A stretch of 64,000 nt of DNA, from positions 92,659 through 156,658 of the forward strand of contig JAPLAA010000009.1 in the NCBI GenBank assembly GCA_026393475.1, in the 5' to 3' direction. The position numbers were made by a program, and so were the translations under genes. The notes beneath the pieces are model-generated. The model was not told the origin of the DNA and made no database searches. It saw only the letters and a list, made by a program, of their open reading frames with translations. Positions 26,565 to 36,319 of the stretch are shown here, piece by piece. Each line of letters begins with the position of its first letter. Position 1 is the first letter of the stretch. Source of the stretch: Actinomycetota bacterium. Its GTDB lineage: Bacteria > Actinomycetota > Acidimicrobiia > Acidimicrobiales > Ilumatobacteraceae.

Positions 26565-26734
26565 GATCCCATCGTGCCAGCACGACGGCCGTGACGCCCG
26601 GTCGCCCCGATGTGACCACCGGCTCGCCCCGATCGCGCCAGATCGTGATGCGGTCTCACGACGTTCACACGGCGTTCGCCGATGAGCGGGTCGGGGATCT
26701 GCGCGCCCGCACGCCCACCACGTACCATCGGGCG

Positions 26735-28330
26735 ATGCCCTCCGGTCAAGCCTCCGGCCCTGTCGTCTCGAATGTCGACCAGACGGTCGAACGCCCTGTC
26801 CTCGTCGTCGACTTCGGTGCTCAGTACGCACAGCTCATCGCTCGCCGCGTGCGCGAGCACCGTGTGTACTCCGAGATCGTCCCGCACCGCATCACCGCGG
26901 CGGAGGTGCAGGCGAAGAACCCCGGCGCGATCATCCTCTCGGGTGGCCCGAAGAGCGTCCACGTCGACGGCGCGCCGTCGCTCGACCCGGCCATCTACGA
27001 CCTCGGCGTGCCGATCCTCGGCATCTGCTACGGCGCTCAGCTCATCGCGCAACAGCTCGGTGGCACGGTGGGTCGCGGGCTCCGCGGCGAGTACGGCCGG
27101 GCGAAGCTCACGCGCATCGAGGGCTCGACGTCCACGCTGCTCCACGACGGCATCCCCGCCGAGCAGGACGTGTGGATGAGCCACTTCGATGCGGTCACCG
27201 AGGTGCCCGACGGTTTCGTCGCGACGGCGAGCACCGGAGACGCACCGGTCGCCGTGCTCGAGAACCCCGAGCGCCGCATCTGGGGTGTGCAGTACCACCC
27301 GGAGGTCGTGCACTCGCCGTTCGGGTCGCACGTGCTGGAGCAGTTCCTGCACCGCCTCGCGGGCTGCGAGCCGAACTGGACCATGGCGTCGATCATCGAG
27401 GAGCAGGTCGCCCTGATCCGGGCCCAGGTGGGCACCGGCCGGGTGATCTGCGCCCTCAGCGGTGGCGTCGACTCCGCCGTCGCCGCCGCCCTCGTCCACC
27501 GCGCCATCGGTGCACAGCTGGTGTGCATCTACGTCGACACCGGTCTGATGCGGCTGAACGAGAGCGACCAGGTGGTCGAGACGTTCAAGCGCAACATGGG
27601 CATCGAGCTCATCCACGTGAGCGCCGGACCGCGCTACTTCGAGAAGCTCGCCGGCGTCACCGATCCCGAGAGCAAGCGCAAGATCATCGGCGAGTTGTTC
27701 GTGCGCATCTTCGAGGAGCACACCGGCGGCCTGAGCGACGCCGAGTGGTTGGTGCAGGGCACGCTCTACCCGGACGTCATCGAGAGCGGTGGCAGCGACG
27801 GCACGGCCGCGGTCATCAAGAGCCACCACAACGTCGGCGGGTTGCCCGAGGACATGACGCTGAAGCTGGTCGAGCCGCTGCGGCTGCTGTTCAAGGACGA
27901 GGTGCGCAAGCTCGGTCACGAGCTGGGCCTGCCCGACGAGATCGTGCTCCGCCAGCCCTTCCCCGGACCGGGCCTCGGCGTGCGGATCATCGGCGAGGTG
28001 ACGCCCGAGCGGGTCGCCATCCTGCAGCACGCCGACGCGATCGTGCGCGAGGAGATCGCCAACGCCGGCCTCGAGCGAGAGCTGTGGCAGGCCTTCGCCG
28101 TGCTCGCCGACATCCGCTCGGTGGGCGTGATGGGCGACGAGCGCACCTATGCGCACCCGATCATCATCCGCGCGGTCACGAGCGACGACGCGATGACCGC
28201 CGACTGGGCGCGCCTGCCGTACGACCTGCTCGAGACGATGTCGAACCGGATCATCAACGAGGTGCGCGGGGTGAACCGGGTGGTGTACGACATCACGAGC
28301 AAGCCGCCGGGAACCATTGAATGGGAGTGA
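26735..28330 (+). CDS. guaA: GMP synthase (glutamine-hydrolysing)
   Basis: Converts XMP to GMP using glutamine amide nitrogen and ATP. The N-terminal class-I amidotransferase domain has '[17 protein letters not shown]', '[17 protein letters not shown]' with the catalytic Cys and '[10 protein letters not shown]' with the catalytic His. The ATP-pyrophosphatase domain has the P-loop '[17 protein letters not shown]', and the C-terminal dimerisation domain ends '[14 protein letters not shown]'. ATG 26735 (531 residues) coincides with the transcription start predicted by TACCAT at 26723-26728, so the ORF-track start at 26507 is rejected. Confidence 0.96.
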   Translation: MPSGQASGPVVSNVDQTVERPVLVVDFGAQYAQLIARRVREHRVYSEIVPHRITAAEVQAKNPGAIILSGGPKSVHVDGAPSLDPAIYDLGVPILGICYGAQLIAQQLGGTVGRGLRGEYGRAKLTRIEGSTSTLLHDGIPAEQDVWMSHFDAVTEVPDGFVATASTGDAPVAVLENPERRIWGVQYHPEVVHSPFGSHVLEQFLHRLAGCEPNWTMASIIEEQVALIRAQVGTGRVICALSGGVDSAVAAALVHRAIGAQLVCIYVDTGLMRLNESDQVVETFKRNMGIELIHVSAGPRYFEKLAGVTDPESKRKIIGELFVRIFEEHTGGLSDAEWLVQGTLYPDVIESGGSDGTAAVIKSHHNVGGLPEDMTLKLVEPLRLLFKDEVRKLGHELGLPDEIVLRQPFPGPGLGVRIIGEVTPERVAILQHADAIVREEIANAGLERELWQAFAVLADIRSVGVMGDERTYAHPIIIRAVTSDDAMTADWARLPYDLLETMSNRIINEVRGVNRVVYDITSKPPGTIEWE

Positions 28331-28394
28331 GCGGCGAGGAACGAGCTGCGAACACGAAACTGGGGAGTGAGCGGCGAGGGACGAGCTGCGAACA
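28323..28394. repeat. 40-bp tandem duplication spanning the guaA stop codon
   Basis: Two near-identical segments (28323-28354 and 28363-28394) share GGGAGTGAGCGGCGAGG and ACGAGCTGCGAACA with one internal difference. The first copy contains the guaA stop. The rest of the gap up to 28576 is GC-rich with imperfect hairpins and no gene. Confidence 0.85.
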
Positions 28395-28576
28395 GGGGCT
28401 GGTTCGACTGACGTGACGGACGACCGCGGCGGGGACACGACGCGGTGGTCGGCGGGCCCGCGAGCGGGCTGACCTGGGGCTCCCCGACCGGGCCCGGCGA
28501 GGTCGCGGTGCCCGCGGGCCGTCACGAAACGGTCGCTTTCGACACGTCTTCGTAACATGGGTACACTCTCGCCGTC

Positions 28577-29764
28577 ATGCGGAGTTGGTCTCGTCTTCGT
28601 GCTGCCGTCGCGGCAGCAGTGCTCGTCACCGTGGTCGCGGGGATCCCCCCGGTCCGCGCCGACGAGGTCGACGATCAGCGCCGTCGGGTCGAGCAGATCG
28701 CCGACGAGCTCGACGCACTCGACAACCAGCTCGGCGAGCTCGAGGAGGCCCACGCCGCGGCCCTCGACCGGATCGACCAGCTGGCCATCGAGATCCAGGA
28801 CGCCCAGGTGCGCGTCGACGCCCAGAGCGCCGAGCTCAGCACCTTGCAAGGACAGCTCGCCGACATCGCGATCGACAAGTTCATGTCGGGCGGCTCGTCG
28901 GGCCTCACCCCGCTGTTCTCGTCCGCCGAAGGGTTCACCGACGATCTCGAGCGCAGCGAGCTCGCCCGGGTCGCGCTCGACCAGGGCGCCGGCACGAGCG
29001 ACGAGATGCAGGTGCTCGTCGAGCAGTTCACCGAGGACAAGGCAGCGCTCGACGCGAAGAAGAACGAGCAGGCGCAGCTGGTCGCCTCCCTCGAGGCCCA
29101 GCAGCAGCAGGGCGAGGCGCTCACGATCGAGCTCCAGCAGAAGTACGCAGCGGCCCAGACCGAACTCGGCCAGGCCATCGTCGAGGAGCAGGAGCGACGT
29201 GCCGCAGCGGCAGCGGCAGCGGCGCAGGCCAGGTTCGCCGCAGCGGCCGCAGCGCAGCAGCAGGCGGCCGCGAGCAGCAACGCACGCGGCGGCGGTGGCA
29301 CCACCACCCCGGCGACCGGTGGTACGACGGGCGGCACCACCGCCCCGTCCGGCGGCTCTGCCGGTGCCCCGGCCGCAGCCCCGCCCCCGGCGGTCTCGGT
29401 GCCGGCGCCGTCGTCCACGGCAGGCATCGCAACCGGCGCGGCCCAGGGTCAGCTCGGGGTGCCGTACAAGTTCGCCGCATCGTCGCCGGGCGTCGCCTTC
29501 GACTGCTCCGGTCTCACGAAGTACGCCTGGGGCAAGGCCGGTGTGTACCTGCCGCACCAGTCGGCGGCGCAGTACGCCTCCACCCCGCACGTGCCGAAGG
29601 ATCAAGCACAGCCGGGCGACCTGATCTTCTACTACTCGCCGATCGGGCACGTGGCCCTCTACCTCGGCGGCGGGATGATGATCCATGCACCCGCCACCGG
29701 CGACGTGGTGAAGATCGTGGCCGTCAACTGGGGCAAGGTCGTCGGGGTCTCCCGCCCCGGGTGA
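28577..29764 (+). CDS. secreted NlpC/P60 peptidoglycan endopeptidase with coiled coil (RipA-like)
   Basis: Cell-wall hydrolase predicted to cleave within peptidoglycan stem peptides. The 395-residue protein has a signal peptide (about 1-28, 'AAVAAAVLVTVVAGIPPVRA'), a long coiled coil (about 30-215, heptads from 'QRRRVEQIADELDALDNQLG'), an Ala/Gln/Gly/Thr-rich linker and a C-terminal NlpC/P60 domain with catalytic Cys in 'AFDCSGLTKYAWGKAG', plus 'QPGDLIFYYSPIGHVALYLG' with the catalytic His. The coiled-coil plus NlpC/P60 layout resembles actinobacterial Rip-type daughter-cell-separation enzymes. A TACACT box at 28562-28567 supports the ATG. Confidence 0.9.
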   Translation: MRSWSRLRAAVAAAVLVTVVAGIPPVRADEVDDQRRRVEQIADELDALDNQLGELEEAHAAALDRIDQLAIEIQDAQVRVDAQSAELSTLQGQLADIAIDKFMSGGSSGLTPLFSSAEGFTDDLERSELARVALDQGAGTSDEMQVLVEQFTEDKAALDAKKNEQAQLVASLEAQQQQGEALTIELQQKYAAAQTELGQAIVEEQERRAAAAAAAAQARFAAAAAAQQQAAASSNARGGGGTTTPATGGTTGGTTAPSGGSAGAPAAAPPPAVSVPAPSSTAGIATGAAQGQLGVPYKFAASSPGVAFDCSGLTKYAWGKAGVYLPHQSAAQYASTPHVPKDQAQPGDLIFYYSPIGHVALYLGGGMMIHAPATGDVVKIVAVNWGKVVGVSRPG

Positions 29765-29785
29765 GCTTCACTACGGTGGGCCGCC

Positions 29786-30835
29786 ATGAGTGCTCCCGTC
29801 CCGCCGACCGGTGATCCCCGCGGCATCGATCGCGAACCCGTCACCCGCTGGCTGCTCGAGAACATCGACGGTGCCGAGGGTCCGTTCACGTTCGACCTGA
29901 TCGCCGGCGGCCGTTCCAACCTCACCTACATGGTCACGGGGTCGAACGGCACCCGCTACGTGCTCCGCCGTCCGCCGCTCGGTCACGTGCTCGCCACCGC
30001 CCACGACATGGCCCGCGAGCACCGGGTGATCGCCGCGGTGGGTCGCACCGGCGTGCCGGTGCCGCCGGCGCTCGGGCTGTGCACCGACGTCGAGGTGAAC
30101 GGCGCTCCGTTCTACGTGATGGGTTTCGTCGACGGCGTCGTGCTCGACAGCGTCGACAAGGCGGCCGAGCTGTCGATGGAGCTGCGTCGACCTGCCGCCG
30201 AGCACCTGATCGACGTGCTCGCCGATCTGCACGCCGTCGACATCGACGAGGTCGGCCTCGGCGACTTCGCGAAGCGCGAGGGCTACATCGAGCGTCAGGT
30301 GAAGCGCTGGTCGACCCAATGGGAGAACTCCAAGACCCGCGAATTGTCGGCGATCGACGAGGTGGCGACGGTGCTGCGCACGAAGATCCCCACCCAGCAC
30401 GGCGTCTCGATCGCGCACGGCGACTTCCGGTTCGGCAACTGCCTCACCGACGTCCGCCAGGGCCGCATCGCCGCCGTGCTCGACTGGGAGCTGTGCACGC
30501 TCGGCGACCCGCTCGCCGACGTCGGCTACCTCGGCGTGTACTGGTACGACGGCGAGGCGGCGAACGTCCGAGCGAACGACCCGACTCCCGCCGGCGGCTT
30601 CCCGCGCTACGCGGACCTGCTCGAGCGGTACGCGGCCCGCACGGGGCGCGACCTCTCGGGGATCGACTACTACGTGGCGTTCTCGTGCTGGCGCCTCGCC
30701 GTGATCAGCGAGGGCGTCTACGCCCGGTATCTGCACGGCGCGATGGGCGACCAGCTGGTCGACATCGATCAGTTCAAGGTGGGTGTCGACGGCTTGGCCG
30801 AACGTGCCCTCGCAGCGGTGAGGAGGCTGGCATGA
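29786..30835 (+). CDS. APH-fold phosphotransferase family protein (ACAD10-type)
   Basis: Kinase-like fold of the aminoglycoside phosphotransferase superfamily; 349 residues. It shows 'RSNLTYMVTGSNGTRYVLRR' (nucleotide-binding strand region), 'HGDFRFGNCL' (catalytic loop) and 'VLDWELCTLGDPLADVGYL' (metal-binding Asp). This subgroup often accompanies acyl-CoA metabolism genes, as here (dienelactone hydrolase next to it, acyl-CoA synthetase further on), and its true substrate is usually unknown. ATG 29786 has TACGGT at 29772-29777, predicting transcription from 29784. Overlaps the next gene by 4 bp. Confidence 0.82.
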   Translation: MSAPVPPTGDPRGIDREPVTRWLLENIDGAEGPFTFDLIAGGRSNLTYMVTGSNGTRYVLRRPPLGHVLATAHDMAREHRVIAAVGRTGVPVPPALGLCTDVEVNGAPFYVMGFVDGVVLDSVDKAAELSMELRRPAAEHLIDVLADLHAVDIDEVGLGDFAKREGYIERQVKRWSTQWENSKTRELSAIDEVATVLRTKIPTQHGVSIAHGDFRFGNCLTDVRQGRIAAVLDWELCTLGDPLADVGYLGVYWYDGEAANVRANDPTPAGGFPRYADLLERYAARTGRDLSGIDYYVAFSCWRLAVISEGVYARYLHGAMGDQLVDIDQFKVGVDGLAERALAAVRRLA

Positions 30836-31605
30836 GTCCGTCGTCGAGCGGTTCAGTGGCGGGCGGTGACGTCCTGGAGGGATGGCAACGCGGGTCGTTC
30901 ACCGCGGCTGGCTACACCCGCGACACCTACCGGCGCGGCAGCGGTCCGGCCGTGATCGTGGTACACGAGATCCCCGGCATCACGCCGAAGGTGACCCAGT
31001 TCGCGAACGACGTCGTCGCCGCGGGGTTCACCGTCGTGATGCCCTCGCTCGTCGGCACGCCGGGCAAGGACGTGAGCGGCCCGTACCTCGCCCAGTCGGC
31101 GGCGAAGGTGTGCATCTCCAAGGAGTTCACGCACTGGGCGCTCAACCAGACGTCGCCGATCATCGGCTGGCTGCGCGCACTCGCCCGTTCGCTGCACCTC
31201 GAGCTCGGCGGTCCCGGCGTCGGTGCGATCGGTATGTGCTTCAGCGGTGGGTTCGCGCTCGGGATGATGCTCGACGACGTGATGGTGGCACCGGTGCTCT
31301 CGCAGCCGTCGCTGCCGTTCGCGATCGGCAAGGGTCCGCGCGTCGGCGATCTCAACCTGTCGCCGGACGACCGTCAGGTGATCGCCCAGCGCGCCTCGGA
31401 CGGGTGCCAGGTGCTCGGCCTCCGGTTCACCGGCGACAAGCTCGTCGGCACCCGGTTCGCGTCGTTGCGCGAACTGCTCGGCGATGCGTTCATCGCGGTG
31501 GAGCTGCCGAGCAGCTCGCCCAAGGACCACAGCGTGCTCACCGAGCAGCGCGACGAAGCCAGTGTCGCGACGGTGATCGAGTTCCTGCAGTCGAAGCTGC
31601 AGTAG
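30832..31605 (+). CDS. dienelactone hydrolase family protein
   Basis: Cytoplasmic alpha/beta hydrolase of 257 residues. It has 'AVIVVHEIPGITPKVTQFAN', the nucleophile elbow 'GAIGMCFSGGFALGMML' with Cys (typical for dienelactone hydrolases) and a C-terminal 'SSPKDHSVLTEQRD' with the catalytic His. Family members open lactone rings in aromatic-ring breakdown, but many act on unknown esters. ATG 30832 overlaps the APH-type gene stop (ATGA), indicating translational coupling. It converges with the acyl-CoA synthetase gene 7 bp away. Confidence 0.85.
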   Translation: MSPSSSGSVAGGDVLEGWQRGSFTAAGYTRDTYRRGSGPAVIVVHEIPGITPKVTQFANDVVAAGFTVVMPSLVGTPGKDVSGPYLAQSAAKVCISKEFTHWALNQTSPIIGWLRALARSLHLELGGPGVGAIGMCFSGGFALGMMLDDVMVAPVLSQPSLPFAIGKGPRVGDLNLSPDDRQVIAQRASDGCQVLGLRFTGDKLVGTRFASLRELLGDAFIAVELPSSSPKDHSVLTEQRDEASVATVIEFLQSKLQ

Positions 31606-31612
31606 GAGCCGG

Positions 31613-33238
31613 TCAGGCGATGCCGTCGAGCGCGTGCTGCTTGGCGGCCTTGTAGTCGGCCTTGCCGTTGGGGGCGCGCGGCACCTGGGTCACGAAGACC
31701 ACTCGCTTCGGTGCCTTGAACCCGGCCAGCTGCGTCTTCACGTCGGCGATCACCGTTGCCTCGTCGACCTCGGAGCCCTCGACCCGGGAGGCGACCGCGG
31801 TGACGGCCTGGCCGAACTTGTCGTCGTCGACGCCGACCACGAGGCAGTCCTGCACGCCGGGGACGCGCTTCACGGCCTCTTCGACCTCTTCGGGGAAGAC
31901 CTTCTCGCCGCCGGTGTTGATGACCTGGCTGCCTCGTCCGAGCAGGTTGATGGAGCCGTCCTCGTTGACGGTGGCCATGTCGCCGGGGAACGAGTAGCGG
32001 ACGCCGTCGATGACCCGGAATGTGCGCGCGGTCTTCTCCTCGTCCTTGAAGTACCCGAGCGGCACGTTGCCGCCGGCAGCGACCATGCCCACCTCGCCCG
32101 ATCCGGGCTGCACCTCGCGGCCGTCGTCGGTGAACACCTTCGTGTCCGGCATCTGCGAGAACTTCGCGGTCGAGGGCGGCAAGCCCTTCATCGACATGGA
32201 GATGCCCATGGCACCCTCGGTCGAGCCCATCGCGTCGACGATCACCACCTGCTCGATGCGGTCGAGCACCTGCTCCTTCACCTCGCTGGTGAACATGACG
32301 CCGCTCGAGATGATCATCTTGAGCGACGACGTGTCGTACGGCGAGCCGGCGTCCTTCGCGTCGTCGATGGCCTTGATGATCGGCTTGGCGAAGGCATCGC
32401 CGACGATCGTGAGGTTGGTGGCACGCTCGGTCTGGACGAGGCCGAGCAGTTCGTTCGCGTCGAGCGAGCGGTTCTGCATGGTGACGACCTGGCCGCCGGC
32501 GAGCATCGGGATGAACGCGCCGAGCCAGATGCCGGTGCCGTGCATGAGGGGTGCGCAGGGGATCGAGATCAGGCGGTTGTTCGAGTCGGTCGCCTGCTTC
32601 ACGAGCTCGCCCACCTCGGACGGGCTGCCGGGCACCGGCAGGCCGAGCAGCGGGAAGCCGCTCGTGAGGTAGCCGGCGGTCATGCCGCCGACCGCGTACA
32701 TGACGCCCTTGGGCATGCCGGTGGTGCCACCGGTGTAGAGCATGTAGATGTCGTCCTCGTTGCGGGTGACGCGCGCCATCGGGTCGTGGCCCGCGACGAC
32801 GGTCTCGAACGCATGGGCGAGCGGCACTCGGCCGGCGTCGCCGTCGTCGACCTCGATGAGCAGCTTCAGCTTCGGCAGCCGATCGATCACGCGGGCCACC
32901 CGGTCGGCCAACGACGAGTGGAACACGAGCGCCTCGGAGTCGGAGTTGTCGAGGAGGTACCAGAGCTCGTCGTCGAGGTACCGGTAGTTCACGTTGACGG
33001 CGACGCCACGCATCTTGAACGCGGCGTACTGGGCTTCGAGGTACTCGTTGCCGTTGTAGAGGTAGAGCCCGATCTTCGAGTCGGGACCGAGGCCGGCGCC
33101 GACGAATGCGGCGGCGAGGCGCGCGGAGCGCTCGTCGAACTCGCTCCAGGAGCGGCGGACGTCACCGTGCACGAGCGCGGTGACGTCGCCGATCTGATCG
33201 GTGATGGCTTCCCAGACGGTGGCGAAGTGCAGTTCCAT
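31613..33238 (-). CDS. acyl-CoA synthetase (AMP-binding, FadD-type)
   Basis: Activates a carboxylic acid to its CoA thioester through an acyl-adenylate. The 541-residue protein carries the P-loop-like 'YMLYTGGTTGMPKGVMYAVG', 'DAMGSTEGAMGISMSMKG', 'SFPGDMATVNEDGSINLLGR' and the hinge 'GSQVINTGGEKVFPEEVEEA', with the catalytic lysine near the C-terminus in 'PRAPNGKADYKAAK'. The chain-length preference cannot be read. ATG 33238 coincides with the transcription start predicted by TACAGT (33250-33245), so it is leaderless. Confidence 0.9.
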   Translation of the reverse strand: MELHFATVWEAITDQIGDVTALVHGDVRRSWSEFDERSARLAAAFVGAGLGPDSKIGLYLYNGNEYLEAQYAAFKMRGVAVNVNYRYLDDELWYLLDNSDSEALVFHSSLADRVARVIDRLPKLKLLIEVDDGDAGRVPLAHAFETVVAGHDPMARVTRNEDDIYMLYTGGTTGMPKGVMYAVGGMTAGYLTSGFPLLGLPVPGSPSEVGELVKQATDSNNRLISIPCAPLMHGTGIWLGAFIPMLAGGQVVTMQNRSLDANELLGLVQTERATNLTIVGDAFAKPIIKAIDDAKDAGSPYDTSSLKMIISSGVMFTSEVKEQVLDRIEQVVIVDAMGSTEGAMGISMSMKGLPPSTAKFSQMPDTKVFTDDGREVQPGSGEVGMVAAGGNVPLGYFKDEEKTARTFRVIDGVRYSFPGDMATVNEDGSINLLGRGSQVINTGGEKVFPEEVEEAVKRVPGVQDCLVVGVDDDKFGQAVTAVASRVEGSEVDEATVIADVKTQLAGFKAPKRVVFVTQVPRAPNGKADYKAAKQHALDGIA

Positions 33239-33322
33239 GCGGCGACTGTAGTGGCGGCGGTCACACCGGTGTCGGGCGGTGCTCGAACTCGATTCCCGTT
33301 TCCCGCGGGAGCCTCCGGCGGG

Positions 33323-33834
33323 TCAGCCGACGGGCTTGCCGTACATCTCGAGCAACGGATCGCTGATCAGCTCGAGCCGTTCGCCGTCGGGGCCGCGGAA
33401 GTACATCGACGAGCCGTCGACGTGTGCGTACTCGACGCCCTGGGCGTCGAAGCGGTCCCTGATCGTCTCCCAGGCGTCGCGCTCGATCGAGATGGCCAGG
33501 TGGTGGTGGCCGCCGAGCACCTCGGCGTACTCACCGAGCGGGAGGCCCGGCAGGTCGAAGTAGGCGAGGGTGTTGCCGTAGCCGATGTCGAAGAAGAAGT
33601 GCGTCGACCCGGCGTAGTCGCGGTTCTCGAACATCTCGATGAGCGGGAAGCCGAGCAGCCCGTCGTAGAACTGGACGGTGCGTTCGACGTCGCTGCAGAT
33701 GAGCGCGACGTGGTGCACCCCTCGGGCGGTGCTCGCCGGGCGTGTCGCCCGGGGGAGCAGGTACTGCTGGGCGATCTCGGCGCGCCGGGCGTCGAACGTC
33801 GCCCGGGTCGCTGCGTCGACGCCGTGTGGCTCGC

Positions 33835-33838
<4 letters not shown>
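33323..33838 (-). CDS. VOC / glyoxalase-fold protein
   Basis: The 171-residue protein has vicinal-oxygen-chelate beta-alpha-beta modules: 'RGVHHVALICSDVERTVQFY' opens the first and 'GGHHHLAISIERDAWETI' the second, ending with 'YFRGPDGERLELISDPLLEM'. The metal ligands (His and Glu in these strands) look intact, so a dioxygenase or lyase-type reaction is possible, but the substrate is unknown. It overlaps the upstream pirin gene by 4 bp. Confidence 0.82.
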
Positions 33839-34551
<713 letters not shown>

Positions 34552-34567
34552 GGTCTCCTCAACATCA

Positions 34568-34600
34568 TTGCGCCCGCAACAATTCCACACCGACTGTTGC
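34568..34600. promoter_or_regulatory. inverted repeats upstream of pirin, putative operator
   Basis: TTGCG-CC-CGCAA (34568-34579) is a perfect palindrome, and GCAACA-N13-TGTTGC (34576-34600) overlaps it. Both sit 17-50 bp upstream of the pirin ATG. Binding by a regulator is inferred; no regulator gene is adjacent. Confidence 0.45.
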
Positions 34601-34652
34601 GACGTCGGATCGGCCGACGAATCGGCCCCCGAACCGTGGTCGGCGAGTGCCG

Positions 34653-34689
34653 AAAAATGGGGAGATCCCGGGGCAGAGCCCGGGATCTC
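34653..34689 (-). terminator. rho-independent terminator after the HAD gene
   Basis: Perfect 11-bp stem GAGATCCCGGG / CCCGGGATCTC with a 6-nt loop, followed on the minus strand by CCCCATTTTT. It terminates the leftward SDR-HAD transcript. Confidence 0.85.
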
Positions 34690-34751
34690 GCACCCGTTGG
34701 GTCAGCGCCGGAGGCCTGCCCGGTCCCACACGAGTGGGATCTCTGCGAGCA

Positions 34752-35441
34752 TCATGCGCCCGGGGGCACCCTCGTGCAAGAGGTCAGAAGTCCCGCCAGC
34801 TGGGCGGCCGTGACCCCCGCGAGCGAGTCGAGCCGATGGTGGCCGTGACCGTCGGGCACCGTCACCACGTGGGGGACGGCGATCGTGCAGCACCCGGCGG
34901 CGTCGGCGGAGCGGACGCCCGTGAACGAGTCCTCCAGCGCGATGCAGTCGTGGGGATCGACGCCGAGTCGGGCCGCTGCGGTGAGGTACGGCTCCGGGTG
35001 CGGCTTGCCGTTCACCACGTCGTCGCCGGCCACCACGGTCGCGAACGAGCCGGGGGGCAGCAGCGGGACGATCGCATCGGTGAAGCGGGTCCAGCTCATC
35101 GTGACCAGCGCGCACGGGATGCCGGCGTCGTGGAGGTCGGCGAGGAGCTCGCGAGCCCCGGGCCGCCACGGCACCGAGCGGTGCACCCGCTCGATCACGC
35201 CGTCGAGGAGGAGGTTCACGATCGCATCGATCTCGAGCGGCAGCTCGCCGTGCTCGCGCATGTAGGCGGCCGAGTCGCGGAGGTCCTTGCCGACGATCGC
35301 GTGGCCGTGCGCCTCGCTCCACGACCCGTTGCCGTACTCGGCGACGATCTCGTGCTCGCGCTCGATCCAGTACGGCTCGGTGTCGACGAGGGTGCCGTCC
35401 ATGTCCCACAGCACCGCGCGGAGGAAGCGCCCGCCGGGCAT
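34752..35441 (-). CDS. HAD-superfamily hydrolase (phosphatase/phosphomutase-like)
   Basis: The 229-residue protein has HAD motif I 'AVLWDMDGTLVDTEPYW', motif II in 'CALVTMSWTRFTD', motif III lysine in 'VNGKPHPEPYLTAAARLGV' and motif IV 'CIALEDSFTGVRSADAAGC', the pattern of the subclass with a helical cap (beta-phosphoglucomutase / phosphatase-like). The substrate is not evident. ATG 35441 follows the SDR stop by 23 bp; an alternative start overlapping the SDR stop cannot be excluded. It is the last gene before the terminator at 34653. Confidence 0.85.
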   Translation of the reverse strand: MPGGRFLRAVLWDMDGTLVDTEPYWIEREHEIVAEYGNGSWSEAHGHAIVGKDLRDSAAYMREHGELPLEIDAIVNLLLDGVIERVHRSVPWRPGARELLADLHDAGIPCALVTMSWTRFTDAIVPLLPPGSFATVVAGDDVVNGKPHPEPYLTAAARLGVDPHDCIALEDSFTGVRSADAAGCCTIAVPHVVTVPDGHGHHRLDSLAGVTAAQLAGLLTSCTRVPPGA

Positions 35442-35464
35442 GCCCGACGGGGCCGCGGCGTGGC

Positions 35465-36217
35465 TCAACGCGGACCGCCGTCGACGTTGAGGGTGGTACC
35501 GGTGGTGTAGCTGCCGGCGGCGGTCGCGAAGTACAGCGCCGCGCCGACGATCTCGTGCGGCTCGCCGCCACGCTCGAGCGCGAAACCCGCGCGCGCCGAC
35601 TTCTGGAACGACTCCATGTCCCACGCCTTGGAGATGTCGGTGAGGAACGGGCCTGGCACGATGCAGTTGACACGCACCTTGGGGCCGAGGGTGCGGGCGA
35701 GGCCGTAGGTGAGCGCGTTCACGCCGGCCTTGGCGGCGCCGTACACGAGCTCGCTCGGACTCGTGCGCTGCGAGGCGATCGACGACACGAAGATGATCGA
35801 ACCGCCATCGCCCGCAGCCATGCGGGTACCGACGATGGCCGACAGCCGGAACGGGCCCTTCAGGTTGACGCCCATCACCTTGTCGTAGAGGTCTTCGGTG
35901 ATCGCGTCGACCGACGGGTACAACGGCGACATCCCGGCGTTGTTCACGAGCACGTCGACCTTGCCGAACGTGCGGTACGCCGCCTCGGCGAGCTCCTCCG
36001 CTCCCTCCCACGATGCCGCGTGATAGGCGATGGCGAGCGCGTTGCGGCCCTTCTGGCGCACCTCCTCGGCCACGGCCTCGCAGTTGTCGAGCTTGCGGCT
36101 GGCGATCACCACGTCGGCGCCGCGATCGGCGAACGCGAGCACCATCTCGCGGCCGAGGCCACGGCTGCCACCGGTGACCACGGCCACCTTGCCGGTCATG
36201 TCGAAGAGGTCGGTCAT
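35465..36217 (-). CDS. short-chain dehydrogenase/reductase
   Basis: NAD(P)-dependent oxidoreductase of 250 residues, classical SDR. It shows 'VAVVTGGSRGLGREMVLAFA' (cofactor), 'VDVLVNNAGMSPLYPS', 'IIFVSSIASQRTSPSELVYG' and 'YGAAKAGVNALTYGLARTL', giving the Ser-Tyr-Lys triad, and it ends 'GTTLNVDGGPR'. The substrate is unknown. A weaker -10-like TAAGAA lies at the expected distance before ATG 36217. Operon with the HAD hydrolase. Confidence 0.9.
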   Translation of the reverse strand: MTDLFDMTGKVAVVTGGSRGLGREMVLAFADRGADVVIASRKLDNCEAVAEEVRQKGRNALAIAYHAASWEGAEELAEAAYRTFGKVDVLVNNAGMSPLYPSVDAITEDLYDKVMGVNLKGPFRLSAIVGTRMAAGDGGSIIFVSSIASQRTSPSELVYGAAKAGVNALTYGLARTLGPKVRVNCIVPGPFLTDISKAWDMESFQKSARAGFALERGGEPHEIVGAALYFATAAGSYTTGTTLNVDGGPR

Positions 36218-36319
36218 GCCGGAGTTCTTACCAGCCGTCGGCAGGTCGCGATCAGCCGGGATCGATCAGTCGGCATCAGCCGGGCCAGGACGGTGTCGGC
36301 GTCGCGCTGCGGGAGCGGA

